A DNA stretch of 64,000 nucleotides from Clostridia bacterium (GCA_018436095.1 JAHDMJ010000003.1:62001-126000), one strand, 5' to 3'; positions 1 through 9,334 are shown, counted from the first letter of the stretch. The notes: generated by a model from the letters alone, not told the origin. Numbers and translations: made by a program.

Positions 1-2
1 TG

Positions 3-1664
3 TCATTATCACCGGCTCAGGGTCAAGCTTTTGACAGGATCAGAAGGGATATAGAAGAAGGTACAAGAAATCAGTATTTGCTCTTTGGGGTTACCGGCAG
101 CGGCAAAACCGAGGTTTATCTGCGGCTGGCTGCCGCCGCCGCTGCCAAAGGCAAGCAGACGATCTATTTGGTGCCGGAAATCAGCCTGGTGCCTCAGTTG
201 GCGGCCAAAGCCCGGCAATGGTTTGAGGGACAGGTGGCCATTTTGCACAGCAATTTAACGGCCAGCCAACGTTTTGCCGAATGGGAAAGAATCCGCCAGG
301 GTGAAGTTAAGCTGATTATCGGACCCCGGTCAGCTCTGTTTGCACCGGTGGCCGGCCTGGGCTTGATCGTTATTGACGAAGAGCACGAGAACACTTATAA
401 ACAAAGTGAGCCGGAGCCCCGCTATGACGCCAGAAAAACCGCGGAAACCCTGGCGCGAATCTGGCGGGTGCCCTTGGTACGGGGTTCTGCCACACCGGAT
501 CTGGAAAGCCTTTACCGTTCGGAAAAGGGGCGGATCCAGCTTTTAACCTTACCGGAACGGGTAGAGGGCAGAGCTATGCCGCCCATTCAATGGGTCAACA
601 TGAATAAAGAGATGAAAGAAGGCCATCCCCATCCCGTCAGCCGGCCCCTTCTGGAAGCCTTGCGGAATCGCAAGGCCAAAGGCGAGCAGGCCATTCTGCT
701 GATGAACCGGCGGGGGTTTCACACCTACGTTTTATGCAGGGATTGCGGCAAGAGTCTGGAATGCCCCAGGTGCAGCATACCCTTAACCTACCACCGGGCC
801 GAGGGCCCGCCGTCACAAAAAGGGGACAACAAGCTGCCGGGCCGCCTGCTCTGCCATTACTGCGATTATCAGAGCCCTATGTGGCAGTCTTGCAGCCATT
901 GCGGCAGTACCATGCTGCAATATATGGGTACCGGCACCCAGCGGGTGGTGGATTATCTGGCCAAGGAAATACCTGAGCTGAGGATTTTGCGCCTGGACAT
1001 GGACAGTACCGGACGGGCCGGCAGCCATATGGAGATTTTGAAGGCTTTCCAGGAGGGCCGGGCCGATGTGCTGGTAGGCACCCAAATGGTGGCCAAAGGC
1101 TTTGACTTCCCGAAAGTAACCTTGTCTGCAGTGCTTCATATCGACGGTATTATCAATCTGCCGGATTATCAAAGCAGCGAAAGAGCCTTTCAGTTGATCC
1201 TGCAAACTGCCGGCCGGGCCGGCCGGGGAGAACGGCCCGGGGAAGTGATGGTCCAGACCTTTTATCCGGAAAACCCGGTATTTAAGCTGGTACAGGATCA
1301 TGATTACCTGAGCTTTTACCGCAATGAGATAGCCCTGCGCCAAGCCCTGGATTATCCGCCGGTCAAGAAAATTGCCAGAATATTAGTTACCGGACTGCAG
1401 GAGGATAAGGTAAAAGAGCGGCTGGAGGAAATCATGATCCGCTGCCGCCAAAGCCTGCCGGCAGAAAGCGGTGTGATTACCTGGCTGGGTCCCGCCAAAG
1501 CGCCTTTAGAGAAAATCAAAAACCGCTGGCGCTGGCACCTGATCCTTTTGGCGCCGACCTGGGCTCCCTTGGCTCATTGCCTGAGCTCCGTCAGAGCAAT
1601 AACGGCAGCCTGGCCTGAGGAACCCAGGATAATTTTGGATATGGAACCCAAGAGTTTATTATGA
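3..1664 (+). CDS. priA: Primosomal protein N' (replication restart helicase), 5' truncated by window edge
   Basis: PriA is a superfamily 2 DNA helicase that recognises stalled forks and reloads the replicative helicase. The reading frame is open from base 3, so the N-terminal DNA-binding domain lies outside the window. Visible in order: Walker A GVTGSGKT (about nt 87-110), Walker B DEEH (about nt 378), paired zinc-binding cysteines CRDCGKSLECPRC and CHYC/CSHCGS between about nt 735 and 910, then helicase motifs GTQMVAKGFDFPKV and QTAGRAGRG. This arrangement with zinc fingers inserted in the helicase core is specific to PriA. A TTG at 78 lies inside the ATPase motif region and is not the true start. 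The gene is followed by a hairpin terminator, so it ends its transcription unit. Confidence 0.97.
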   Translation, partial: SLSPAQGQAFDRIRRDIEEGTRNQYLLFGVTGSGKTEVYLRLAAAAAAKGKQTIYLVPEISLVPQLAAKARQWFEGQVAILHSNLTASQRFAEWERIRQGEVKLIIGPRSALFAPVAGLGLIVIDEEHENTYKQSEPEPRYDARKTAETLARIWRVPLVRGSATPDLESLYRSEKGRIQLLTLPERVEGRAMPPIQWVNMNKEMKEGHPHPVSRPLLEALRNRKAKGEQAILLMNRRGFHTYVLCRDCGKSLECPRCSIPLTYHRAEGPPSQKGDNKLPGRLLCHYCDYQSPMWQSCSHCGSTMLQYMGTGTQRVVDYLAKEIPELRILRLDMDSTGRAGSHMEILKAFQEGRADVLVGTQMVAKGFDFPKVTLSAVLHIDGIINLPDYQSSERAFQLILQTAGRAGRGERPGEVMVQTFYPENPVFKLVQDHDYLSFYRNEIALRQALDYPPVKKIARILVTGLQEDKVKERLEEIMIRCRQSLPAESGVITWLGPAKAPLEKIKNRWRWHLILLAPTWAPLAHCLSSVRAITAAWPEEPRIILDMEPKSLL

Positions 1665-1720
1665 GGACGAAGCAGGAATTCCGGTTTCTTTGTCAAATAT
1701 ATTTTATTAACATGGGTTAG

Positions 1721-1754
1721 ATAGGGACCTGAATATTTCAAGGTTCCTATTTTT
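1721..1754 (+). terminator. Rho-independent terminator after priA
   Basis: ATAGGGACCT (1721-1730) pairs with AGGTTCCTAT (1741-1750) with one G-U pair and a 10-base loop, and is followed by a T run. It lies 57 bases after the priA stop. Confidence 0.8.
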
Positions 1755-1796
1755 CGGCCCATTTTGCCAAGCTGAAGGATTAGGAAGAAGGGAGTG

Positions 1797-2360
1797 ATGG
1801 CTATCAAACGCCTTTCTGTGGCGGCAGTCAGCCTGCGGCCGGAGATATGTACCATGCTGCAGCGCTATGTAGGAGGGATTTTAAAAGACCTGGCGGTAGT
1901 GGAGGCCTGCGATACGAAGCAGGCTTTGGCAAAACACTACGATCTTTATATAGTTTATACCATGGGTATCGTTTTCCGTCAGCTAAACAAGACCATTGAG
2001 ACGGAAAGGATTATTCCCGCTCAGCTCTTTCCTATGCCCCAGGGAATTAAGCGGGTTTTGATGCTGCCGGAAGGCAGCCATCTGGGAGTTGTCGGCGGCC
2101 ATGTATGGGACGCTGCCGATCTTTTAGGTCAACTGGTCAATGTAGGGGTAAGAAATTACCGCTTTAGCACCGGCACTCAGGAAATGATGGGAGCCATGAA
2201 CGTGGACTGGTTTGTTTTGCCGGAGGAGATCGCCCCCTATATCAAAGACGAAGGATTCAAAAAAAAGATGGTGGTGATACCCCGGGCCTTAGATTCCCGC
2301 AGTGTGGCAGATATCATATCAAAAGCAATCAAGTATAGTGAAAAATTAGGTTATTCATAA
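1797..2360 (+). CDS. Conserved-looking protein of unknown function, 187 aa
   Basis: I do not recognise this family. The protein is soluble, with no signal peptide or clear membrane segment. It looks like alternating beta strands and helices: hydrophobic strands near RLSVAAVSL, DLYIVYTMGIVF, RVLMLPEG and KKMVVIPRA suggest a Rossmann-like or receiver-like fold, and a GVVGGHVWDAADLLG stretch is Gly-rich. The start could be GTG 1794 or ATG 1797; the purine-rich tract AGGAAGAAGGGAG precedes both. It has its own terminator on each side (1721-1754 and 2400-2429), so it appears monocistronic. Its position directly before the molybdenum hydroxylase operon may be meaningful, but nothing in the sequence proves a link. 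Confidence 0.7.
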   Translation: MAIKRLSVAAVSLRPEICTMLQRYVGGILKDLAVVEACDTKQALAKHYDLYIVYTMGIVFRQLNKTIETERIIPAQLFPMPQGIKRVLMLPEGSHLGVVGGHVWDAADLLGQLVNVGVRNYRFSTGTQEMMGAMNVDWFVLPEEIAPYIKDEGFKKKMVVIPRALDSRSVADIISKAIKYSEKLGYS

Positions 2361-2399
2361 AAATTAATGTAATTCATCAACAAGGTTTGGTTAGAACGG

Positions 2400-2429
2400 G
2401 ACCAAGGCTGATAGCCTGGTCTTTTTTTT
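2400..2429 (+). terminator. Rho-independent terminator between the unknown gene and the Mo-hydroxylase operon
   Basis: GACCAAGGCT pairs with AGCCTGGTC across a 3-base loop with a one-base bulge, followed by eight T residues. It stands 24 bases before the start codon of the molybdenum subunit, so it could also work as an attenuator for that operon. Confidence 0.8.
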
Positions 2430-2452
2430 GTAGTTTTTTGGAGGTGAAATGG

Positions 2453-4789
2453 ATGACTTATAAGCATGAAGGCGTTGGCAAAGCGCCCTGGCGCATTGAC
2501 GGCGGCATTAAGGTGACGGGTAAAGCCGAGTATCTGCAGGATTTGGAATATGCCAATCTTCTGGAAGCTGCCGTATTGACCAGCCCCTATGCCAGCGCCA
2601 AAATTCTTGCTATCGATGTTAGCGGCGTTTGGCAGGTGGCAGGCGTTAAAGCCGTAGTTACCGGCCAGGATGTCCAGGAACTATATGGTACAACCGTCCA
2701 GGACCGGCCGGTGTTGGCCCGGGATCGGGTACGCTATGTGGGAGAGCCGGTGGCGGCGGTAGCGGCGGTAGATAAAGAGGCGGCAATGCTTGCCTTAACA
2801 AAAATCCGGGTGGAGTATGAAGAAACGGCCGCAGTATTCGATGCCGTTGAAGCTGCGGGCATGAAAGAAGGCCAAAAGCCTGCGCCCCTGCTTCATGAAA
2901 ACCTGATGGATTATGAACGGGAGATTACCGCTATGCCGGTGGCGGACAGCAACATTTGCAGTCATTTTAAGCTGCGCAAAGGTGATGCGGAAAAAGCCTT
3001 CGGTGAGGCTGATTTAGTTCTCGAGGAGGAATATGAGGTGCCCCGCAATCACCATTCCTGCATTGAGCCTTACGGCGTAGTGGCTCAAATGGAGAGAGAG
3101 GGTACCCTTCACATTTGGACCTGCAATCAGTCGCCCTATGTTTTACAAAGGAATTTAGCAGCTCTTTTCGGTTTGTCCTGGAATCAGGTACGGGTCACCA
3201 TCCCCACTTTAGGCGGCGGCTTCGGCTCTAAGATATACCCCAGCCTGGAGCCTCTTGTGGTGGCTTTGGCCCAAAAAACCAACCACCGGCCGGTGCGGCT
3301 TTTGCTGTCCCGGGAAGAGGAATTTCTCCGCATCACTAATCATGGCTGCAAAATCAAAATCAAGTCCGGCGTCAAAGAGGGCAAACTCACGGCCCGGCAG
3401 ATGGCCATTTATTGGGATACAGGAGCTTATGCCGATTGCGGACCTTTGGTGGCGAGAAACTCCGGATTTACCGCTGCCGGTCCTTATAAAATCGATAATG
3501 TAAAGCTGGACGCCTTTTCTGTATATACCAATTTACCGGTAGCTACGGCCTTCAGAGGCTACGGCATTCCCCATGTGACTTGGGCTTATGAGCTGCATAT
3601 GGACCGGCTGGCGGAGAAGCTGGGCATAGATCCGCTGCAGTTTCGCCTGGATAACGTGATTCAAACGGGGGAGATCAGCCATACCGGCGAAAAGATGCAG
3701 GCTGCGGGCATGAAGGATTGCGTGCTGGCCGTAGCAGAGGCTGCCGGCTGGCAGCCCGGGCATAGACCCTTGCCTGTGGATTTAGGCAATGGCCGCTACC
3801 GCAGTTTAGGCCTGGCCTGTTCCTGGAAGGGCACCATGCGCCATTACGGTTCTACCGCTACGGTACGGATCATGGAGGAAGGCTCCGTAGAGGTCAACGT
3901 CAGCAATGTGGATATGGGTCAGGGTTCTTCTACGATCTTTGCCCAGATGGTAGCCGAGGAAACCGGTATTCCTTTGAGCAAAATCCGGGTGCAGCATCCG
4001 GATACCTTTATTACGCCCTATGACAGAACCACCAGCGCCAGCCGGGGCACCTTCCATGCCGGTACGGCGGTAATGGAGGCGGCCAAGGATGCCTGGCGGC
4101 AAATCCAGGAATACGGGGCCCAGGTTTTCGGTTGCCGTCCTGACGAGGTAACGGGCAGCGAAGGAAAAATCCTTAATCCCCAAACGGGAGAGGCCATTAC
4201 CATCGGTAAGCTGATCAATCAAGGGGTTCTGGGGGGCATCGATATTATCGGCAAAGGCCATTCCAGGATGAAGGGAGGCACCGGCCTGGATAAAGAAACG
4301 GGCCAGGGCGCCAATCCCACCAGCTTCTGGATGTATGCTGCCGATATTGCCGAAGTGGAAACGGATACCCTCACAGGAGAATTAAAGGTAGTAAAAATCT
4401 ATGCCGCCAGCGATGTAGGCAAAGCCATCAATCCCGTAAACTGCCAGCAGCAGATAGAGGGGGGCGTTACCATGGGCCTGGGCATCGGTTTAATGGAGGA
4501 AATGGTTTTTGATGAAAAGGGCCGGTTGCTAAATGGTAACCTCCATGATTACAAAATCCCTACGGCTGTAGATGTACCGGAAATCATTCCGCTTTTAGTA
4601 GAGGTACCTCATCCTTTGGGACCTTATGGCGCCAAGGGTTTGGGGGAAGCTCCGGTAGGACCGGCAGCCCCTGCGGTGGCCAACGCCGTCTATCAGGTAA
4701 CGGGTATTCCCGTGCGGCGTTCACCTTTGCGGCCGGAAAACCTGATGCTCTCCTGGCAAAAAGAGAAGGAGGCGGAAAAGCGTGATTGA
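2453..4789 (+). CDS. Xanthine dehydrogenase-family molybdenum-binding subunit
   Basis: Large catalytic subunit (778 aa) of a molybdenum hydroxylase that inserts water-derived oxygen into an aromatic or N-heterocyclic substrate (xanthine, nicotinate, aldehyde or hydroxybenzoyl-CoA types). Seen: N-terminal a/b hammerhead region starting KAPWRIDGG; the molybdopterin-binding loops GGGFGSK and AFRGYG; a DMGQG loop; and the C-terminal GLGEAPVGPAAPA, which holds the catalytic glutamate of the family. The start is ATG 2453, seven bases after GGAGGTG; the frame is open upstream but runs through the terminator. It overlaps the FAD subunit by 8 bases. The substrate cannot be read from the sequence. The adjacent TAXI-TRAP transporter suggests an imported organic acid. 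Confidence 0.95.
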   Translation: MTYKHEGVGKAPWRIDGGIKVTGKAEYLQDLEYANLLEAAVLTSPYASAKILAIDVSGVWQVAGVKAVVTGQDVQELYGTTVQDRPVLARDRVRYVGEPVAAVAAVDKEAAMLALTKIRVEYEETAAVFDAVEAAGMKEGQKPAPLLHENLMDYEREITAMPVADSNICSHFKLRKGDAEKAFGEADLVLEEEYEVPRNHHSCIEPYGVVAQMEREGTLHIWTCNQSPYVLQRNLAALFGLSWNQVRVTIPTLGGGFGSKIYPSLEPLVVALAQKTNHRPVRLLLSREEEFLRITNHGCKIKIKSGVKEGKLTARQMAIYWDTGAYADCGPLVARNSGFTAAGPYKIDNVKLDAFSVYTNLPVATAFRGYGIPHVTWAYELHMDRLAEKLGIDPLQFRLDNVIQTGEISHTGEKMQAAGMKDCVLAVAEAAGWQPGHRPLPVDLGNGRYRSLGLACSWKGTMRHYGSTATVRIMEEGSVEVNVSNVDMGQGSSTIFAQMVAEETGIPLSKIRVQHPDTFITPYDRTTSASRGTFHAGTAVMEAAKDAWRQIQEYGAQVFGCRPDEVTGSEGKILNPQTGEAITIGKLINQGVLGGIDIIGKGHSRMKGGTGLDKETGQGANPTSFWMYAADIAEVETDTLTGELKVVKIYAASDVGKAINPVNCQQQIEGGVTMGLGIGLMEEMVFDEKGRLLNGNLHDYKIPTAVDVPEIIPLLVEVPHPLGPYGAKGLGEAPVGPAAPAVANAVYQVTGIPVRRSPLRPENLMLSWQKEKEAEKRD

Positions 4790-5663
4790 AAGCAAAGGCT
4801 ATGAATATTACCGGCCCGGTTCTTGGGAGGAGCTGGCGGCAATATTATGTAAGAAGGAAGAAGGGGTTTTGTTTCTGGCCGGCGGCACCGATTTGTTTGT
4901 GGATCTGCGGTCAGGGAAGAAAAGCTGCGCTCACCTAGTGGATTTAAAATGTTTGAAGGATTTAAAAGGCATAGAAGAGGCTGCCGGGGAGCATGGGGAA
5001 AGGGAGCTGCGGATCGGCGCTTTAACGGCTATCCACCAGTTGGAGACTTATCCTCTATTGCAAGAAAAGGCCGGGGCGTTGCCGGAGGCAGCTTGCCAGC
5101 TGGGTTCCCGGCAGGTGAGAAACCGGGCCACCCTGGGAGGCAATCTGGCCAACGCTTCCCCTACGGCTGATACGGCAGCCCCCTTACTGGCTCTGGATGC
5201 GGTTTTAGAGTTATGGTCCCCGGCAGGGGAACGCCGCATACCTGTGGAGGAACTGTGGCAAAAAGCAGGGAAAACCTTTTTGGCGCCGGATGAGATTATC
5301 CGTCAAATCATCATACCTCTTGTTCCCCGCAGGGGTTCGGCATTTATGAAGCTGGGTCCCAGGCAGGCCATGGATATAGCAATCATCAGCGCCGCCGCCA
5401 GCCTAATTCTTGAGAAGGGCCGGATTAGCCAGGTGAGGATCGCCCTGGGCGGAGCCGGCGAGAAGCCTCTGCGGATGAAGGCGGCGGAAGAATTTTTATT
5501 GGGTAAAGAAGGGACGGCAGAGCATTTTGCGGCAGCCGGCAGGCTGGCCGCCCGGGAGAGCAGCCCCAGAAGCTCCCGGCGGGCTTCCCGGGAATACCGT
5601 TTGGCCACGATACCGGTTTTGACGGAACGGGTTTTGCTGCAAGCCCTGAGCCGTCTTAGCTAG
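4782..5663 (+). CDS. Xanthine dehydrogenase-family FAD-binding subunit
   Basis: Medium subunit (293 aa) carrying FAD, which passes electrons from the 2Fe-2S clusters to the external acceptor. The N-terminal FAD PCMH domain shows LAGGTDL (phosphate-binding loop), then the ATLGGNLANASPTAD motif, followed by a CO-dehydrogenase-flavoprotein C-terminal domain ending near residue 280. The start codon overlaps the end of the molybdenum subunit by 8 bases, indicating translational coupling. The length is normal for CoxM/XdhB-type proteins. There is no 4Fe-4S insertion loop as in HcrB, which argues mildly against hydroxybenzoyl-CoA reductase. Confidence 0.94.
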   Translation: MIESKGYEYYRPGSWEELAAILCKKEEGVLFLAGGTDLFVDLRSGKKSCAHLVDLKCLKDLKGIEEAAGEHGERELRIGALTAIHQLETYPLLQEKAGALPEAACQLGSRQVRNRATLGGNLANASPTADTAAPLLALDAVLELWSPAGERRIPVEELWQKAGKTFLAPDEIIRQIIIPLVPRRGSAFMKLGPRQAMDIAIISAAASLILEKGRISQVRIALGGAGEKPLRMKAAEEFLLGKEGTAEHFAAAGRLAARESSPRSSRRASREYRLATIPVLTERVLLQALSRLS

Positions 5664-5696
5664 CCGGTATAACGTGACAAAAGGAGAGAGGATCGG

Positions 5697-6188
5697 ATGG
5701 AGCATAAAGAAGCAAAAAACAGCAGAAAAATTAAGCTTCAGGTAAATAATAGCATTTATGAGGATATTGTGCCGGTGGATTTGCGTCTGGCCGATTATCT
5801 GCGGGATTGGCTGAATCTGAAAAGTGTTAAGGAGGGATGCGGCGCCGGTGACTGCGGGGCCTGCACGGTATTGCTGGATGGTAAAGCTGTGGTTTCCTGT
5901 ATTATCATGGCGGTGGAGGTTGACGGCAGTTCTATTGTTACCCTGGAAGGTTTAGCAGCCCCAGGTAAAATGTCGGATTTGCAGGAAGCTTTTCTAGCTA
6001 AAGGCGCCGTTCAATGCGGCTTTTGCACACCGGGAATGATCATGACCGCCGCCGGTCTTTTGGCGGAGAATCCCCAGCCCACTGCGGCGGAAGTAAAAAG
6101 GGCTATGGCCGGCAATCTTTGCCGCTGCACCGGGTACCAAAAAATAATAGAAGCCGTTCTTTATACTGCGGAGATAAGAAATCAATAA
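5697..6188 (+). CDS. Xanthine dehydrogenase-family 2Fe-2S subunit
   Basis: Small subunit (163 aa) with two [2Fe-2S] clusters that conduct electrons from molybdenum to FAD. The plant-ferredoxin-like N-terminal domain has [15 protein letters not shown] with a later Cys in VVSC. The C-terminal helical domain has CGFCTPGM and [12 protein letters not shown]. All eight cluster cysteines are present. It starts at ATG 5697 behind AGGAGAGAGG and lies 33 bases after the FAD subunit. This completes the L-M-S heterotrimer. Confidence 0.95.
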   Translation: MEHKEAKNSRKIKLQVNNSIYEDIVPVDLRLADYLRDWLNLKSVKEGCGAGDCGACTVLLDGKAVVSCIIMAVEVDGSSIVTLEGLAAPGKMSDLQEAFLAKGAVQCGFCTPGMIMTAAGLLAENPQPTAAEVKRAMAGNLCRCTGYQKIIEAVLYTAEIRNQ

Positions 6189-6245
6189 GTGCTTTGTGAC
6201 AACTTTTAGTGGTCGCAGAGTACTAAATTAAGGGAGGCAATATTT

Positions 6246-7280
6246 ATGAAAAAAGGGATAAAATTAGGTCTTGCCATGTTGCTTGTCACTTTAATGACCC
6301 TAATGGCCGCTTGCGGCAATACAGCCGGCTCTTCGGCTCCCACGTCCGCCAGCTCCGCCGGTTCTTCCGCCCCCGAACCCACAGAATCTGCCAAAATGCA
6401 ATTCGTTTCTATTGCCACCGCCAGTATGGGCGGCTCCTATTATCCTATCGGCGTAGGTATGGCCGATGTCTTCCAGAAAAGTATCGCCAATATTGAGCCT
6501 AAAGTAGAAGTTACCGGCGGCGCTACGGAAAATCCCAAACTGGTAGGCGCCGGAGATTCCGATATCGGTATCACTAATGCCAATTTGGCTTATGCGGCTT
6601 ATGAGGGCACCGGAATCTTTGAGGGCAATCAATATGCCGATTTGCGCATGATGTTCGGCGGTGTGGCGCCCGGCACCATCCATATGGTTGTAAAGGACTC
6701 GGCCATCAAGACCTATGCCGATTTAAAAGGCAAGAAGGTGGCTGTGGGACCCCAAGGCGGCGGCGGCTTGAGCCTTTTACCGGATCTTTTTGCCATTTAC
6801 GACTTTGGTATGGAGGATATTAAAGCCAATTACATGTCCTATGACGAAGGGGTTCAGGCCCTCATCGACGGCCATGTGGACGCTGCGTTTATCCAGGCGC
6901 CCCATCCGGCTCCCGCCATTAAAAACATTCAAGGCTCCAATGTAGCTTTCCGGCTCCTGGAATTGGAGGAAGAGGAGCGGGTTCCTTTCCTGGAGGAATA
7001 TCCGTATTATAATCCGGTGGATATTCCTAAAGATATTTACGGCACAGACCATGATATCAAAACCATCGGCAGCAGCAACGTTGTTGTCATCAATGCCAAT
7101 ATAGACGAAGAACTGGTTTACCAAATGACAAAAGCTATCTTTGAAAATCTTGAAGATATCTACGTAGTGCATCCGTCGGCAGCTTCCATAAAGCTGGACA
7201 CGGCGGTTAATGAAATGATTCCTATGCATCCCGGAGCCATGCGGTACTTTAAAGAAGCAGGAGCAGCCGGCGCTAAATAA
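6246..7280 (+). CDS. TAXI-family TRAP transporter substrate receptor, lipoprotein
   Basis: Extracytoplasmic substrate-binding protein (344 aa) of a TRAP transporter, TAXI family. The N-terminus is a lipoprotein signal with lipobox LMAAC (Cys about residue 23) followed by a Ser/Ala/Pro-rich tether. The mature part has the family features: FVSIATASMGGSYYPIG near the start, GATENPKLVGAGDSDIGI, then DLKGKKVAVGPQGGG. It begins behind AGGGAGG and is followed 11 bases later by the permease. Location after the Mo-hydroxylase genes suggests it binds the hydroxylase substrate or a related acid, which is inference. Confidence 0.93.
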   Translation: MKKGIKLGLAMLLVTLMTLMAACGNTAGSSAPTSASSAGSSAPEPTESAKMQFVSIATASMGGSYYPIGVGMADVFQKSIANIEPKVEVTGGATENPKLVGAGDSDIGITNANLAYAAYEGTGIFEGNQYADLRMMFGGVAPGTIHMVVKDSAIKTYADLKGKKVAVGPQGGGGLSLLPDLFAIYDFGMEDIKANYMSYDEGVQALIDGHVDAAFIQAPHPAPAIKNIQGSNVAFRLLELEEEERVPFLEEYPYYNPVDIPKDIYGTDHDIKTIGSSNVVVINANIDEELVYQMTKAIFENLEDIYVVHPSAASIKLDTAVNEMIPMHPGAMRYFKEAGAAGAK

Positions 7281-7291
7281 GGAGAGAATCG

Positions 7292-9193
7292 ATGATGAAA
7301 AGTGAACCCGTCAAGCCGGCAACCAACAGGAGAACACCGGCAGGATTTCTTGGCAAGGCTGTCAGCCTGCTGATGATCGCCGGCTCCCTCTTTCATATTT
7401 ATACCGGCGGCTTCGGTTTATTATCCACCATGTCTCAACGGTCCCTGCATCTTCTGTTTATGCTGGTTCCTGCCATCTTCTTGTATGGCGCAGCCCAGAA
7501 GGAATATAAGAAAATACCCTGGTACGATATCCTGCTGGGCAGTTTGGTGCTGGCGGCCTGCCTCTATCTCTTTTTCACCTGGCCCCGGCAAACCATGCGG
7601 GTAGGAGACCCCGGCATGCTGGATCTGTTCTTTGGAGCTGTACTGATTTTGGCGGTTTTGGAAGGAGCCAGGCGTACTGCCGGCAATGCTTTGGCAGGCA
7701 TTGCAACCCTGATGGTGCTGTATTGCTACTTTGGCAAATATCTGCCGGGAGGCCTGGCCCACCGGGGCTATAGCGTTACCCGGATCATTTCCTTCTTTTC
7801 TTCCACTGCCGAAGGGATCTTCGGCGTTCCCCTGGGGGTTTCGGCTTCCCTGATCGTCTTGTTCGTTGTCTTTGGCAGCGTATTAAACGCCACCGGCGGC
7901 GGCCAGTTTTTCATTGACGCCACCTATTCGATAGCCGGCAAATACAGGGGCGGTACCGCTAAAACCGGTGTTGTGGCCAGCGCCTTAATGGGTATGATCT
8001 CCGGCTCCCCTATCGCTAACGTGGTGACCACAGGCACCTTCACCATCCCGCTGATGAAACGGGGAGGTTTTTCACCCAATCTATCCTCGGCTATCTGTGC
8101 TATCGCCTCTGCCGGCGGCATATTGATGCCTCCGGTGATGGGCGCCGCCGCTTTTATCATGGCGGAGTATCTGTCCATGAGCTACGGTCAGGTAGTGCTG
8201 GCGGCTATCATTCCCTCGGTGTTGTTTTATCTTTCCATCTTCGTTATCGTGGACCTGGAGGCGGTGAAGCAGGGGCTGGTGGGAGAGGAGAAGTCCGCCC
8301 TGCCGGTTTTGAGCAAGGTAATGGCTTCCGGCTGGCATTTGCTGATTCCCATCATAGCCCTGGTTACTTTCCTGATGATGAAATGGTCTGCATCGAAGGC
8401 TGTATTTTGGTCCATTGCCTTGCTGGTGATAGTATCTACTTTCAAGAAGGCAACCCGTCTGAACAAGGATAAGGTGATCAAAACCCTGCTGGACGGCGCC
8501 AAGGAGTCCATTCCCATCGCCGTGGCCTGCGCCACTGCCGGGTTGATCGTAGGCACTCTGGCTCTTACCGGCCTTGGTGTGAAATTTTCCAGCTCCGTCA
8601 TTGCCTTATCCGGCGGTTCAAAGATGTTGGGCCTGATTATGGCCATGCTGGCCAGCCTGGTTTTGGGCATGGGTATGCCTGCCACTGCCGTGTATATCCT
8701 TTCCGCCTCTTTGCTGGCGCCGCCCTTGATCAAGCTGGGCATTGCCCCCATCTCCGCCCATTTCTTCATCTTCTATTTCAGCGTCATCAGCTGCATCACG
8801 CCGCCGGTGGCCCTGACGGCCTATGCCGCCGCCGGCCTGGCAGGCACCGATCCCAATAAAGCGGGCTGGACGGCTTTTTATTACGGCATACTGGCCTATA
8901 TCATTCCTTATATCTTTGTCTATGATCCTGTTTTGCTGTGGCAGGGAAGTCCCTTATCCATCTTCCTGGCTTTCATCACGGCCTTCATAGGAATATTCGG
9001 TATAGGCATTGCCTTGGAAGGGTATGTGGACCGCCACATTAGCATTGTCCAACGGTTAATTTTCTTTGCCGGCGGTATTATGGCTCTGATACCCCACTTG
9101 CTGCTCAGCATAGCAGGTATCGCTATGATGGTCATACTGTATGTTTCTCTGAGAAAGGGAGGCAAACAAGTAAATAAGCAAGTCAGCCAATAG
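7292..9193 (+). CDS. TRAP transporter fused permease (DctQM type)
   Basis: Membrane component (633 aa) that drives sodium- or proton-coupled uptake of the substrate delivered by the TAXI receptor. The small (DctQ) and large (DctM) subunits are fused, as is usual in TAXI systems: about four N-terminal helices (residues 15-115), then the DctM domain. Diagnostic stretches are GGGQFFIDATYSIAG, GMISGSPIANVVTTG, PPVMGAAAFIMAEYL, LGMGMPATAVYI and SCITPPVALTAYAAAG. Two adjacent ATGs (7292, 7295) follow GGAGAG. A strong terminator follows at 9229, closing the operon that begins at 2453. Confidence 0.95.
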   Translation: MMKSEPVKPATNRRTPAGFLGKAVSLLMIAGSLFHIYTGGFGLLSTMSQRSLHLLFMLVPAIFLYGAAQKEYKKIPWYDILLGSLVLAACLYLFFTWPRQTMRVGDPGMLDLFFGAVLILAVLEGARRTAGNALAGIATLMVLYCYFGKYLPGGLAHRGYSVTRIISFFSSTAEGIFGVPLGVSASLIVLFVVFGSVLNATGGGQFFIDATYSIAGKYRGGTAKTGVVASALMGMISGSPIANVVTTGTFTIPLMKRGGFSPNLSSAICAIASAGGILMPPVMGAAAFIMAEYLSMSYGQVVLAAIIPSVLFYLSIFVIVDLEAVKQGLVGEEKSALPVLSKVMASGWHLLIPIIALVTFLMMKWSASKAVFWSIALLVIVSTFKKATRLNKDKVIKTLLDGAKESIPIAVACATAGLIVGTLALTGLGVKFSSSVIALSGGSKMLGLIMAMLASLVLGMGMPATAVYILSASLLAPPLIKLGIAPISAHFFIFYFSVISCITPPVALTAYAAAGLAGTDPNKAGWTAFYYGILAYIIPYIFVYDPVLLWQGSPLSIFLAFITAFIGIFGIGIALEGYVDRHISIVQRLIFFAGGIMALIPHLLLSIAGIAMMVILYVSLRKGGKQVNKQVSQ

Positions 9194-9228
9194 TAAACAA
9201 TCTGAGAATACTGCTGGAGGTAATTTGA

Positions 9229-9290
9229 AAAAAGGCTAGGTCAGCTACAGCGAACATGCGAAGCGTGAGCGTAGCTGACCTAGCCTTTTT
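9229..9290 (+). terminator. Strong terminator with a 20-bp perfect stem
   Basis: AAAAAGGCTAGGTCAGCTAC (9229-9248) is perfectly complementary to 9271-9290, which ends in TTTTT. The A/T ends make it usable in both directions. The 22-base loop is unusually long and holds two GCGAA/GCGTGAGC-like strings. Confidence 0.9.
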
Positions 9291-9305
9291 ATGTTTTGCG
9301 GTTGA

Positions 9306-9334
9306 TTGCCAAAGATCGAATGTAGTTGTATAAT
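9306..9334 (+). promoter_or_regulatory. Sigma-A promoter for the ArsC/Spx-like gene
   Basis: TTGCCA (9306-9311), 17-base spacer, TATAAT (9329-9334). Predicted transcription starts about 65 bases before the start codon at 9407. Confidence 0.7.

Noticed and set aside
813-1343. Minus-strand 176-codon frame inside priA
   Set aside because: Lies entirely opposite a well-supported helicase gene, with no ribosome site or recognisable domain.
3806-4261. Minus-strand frame opposite the molybdenum subunit
   Set aside because: Complements conserved molybdopterin-binding sequence; a shadow of the real gene.
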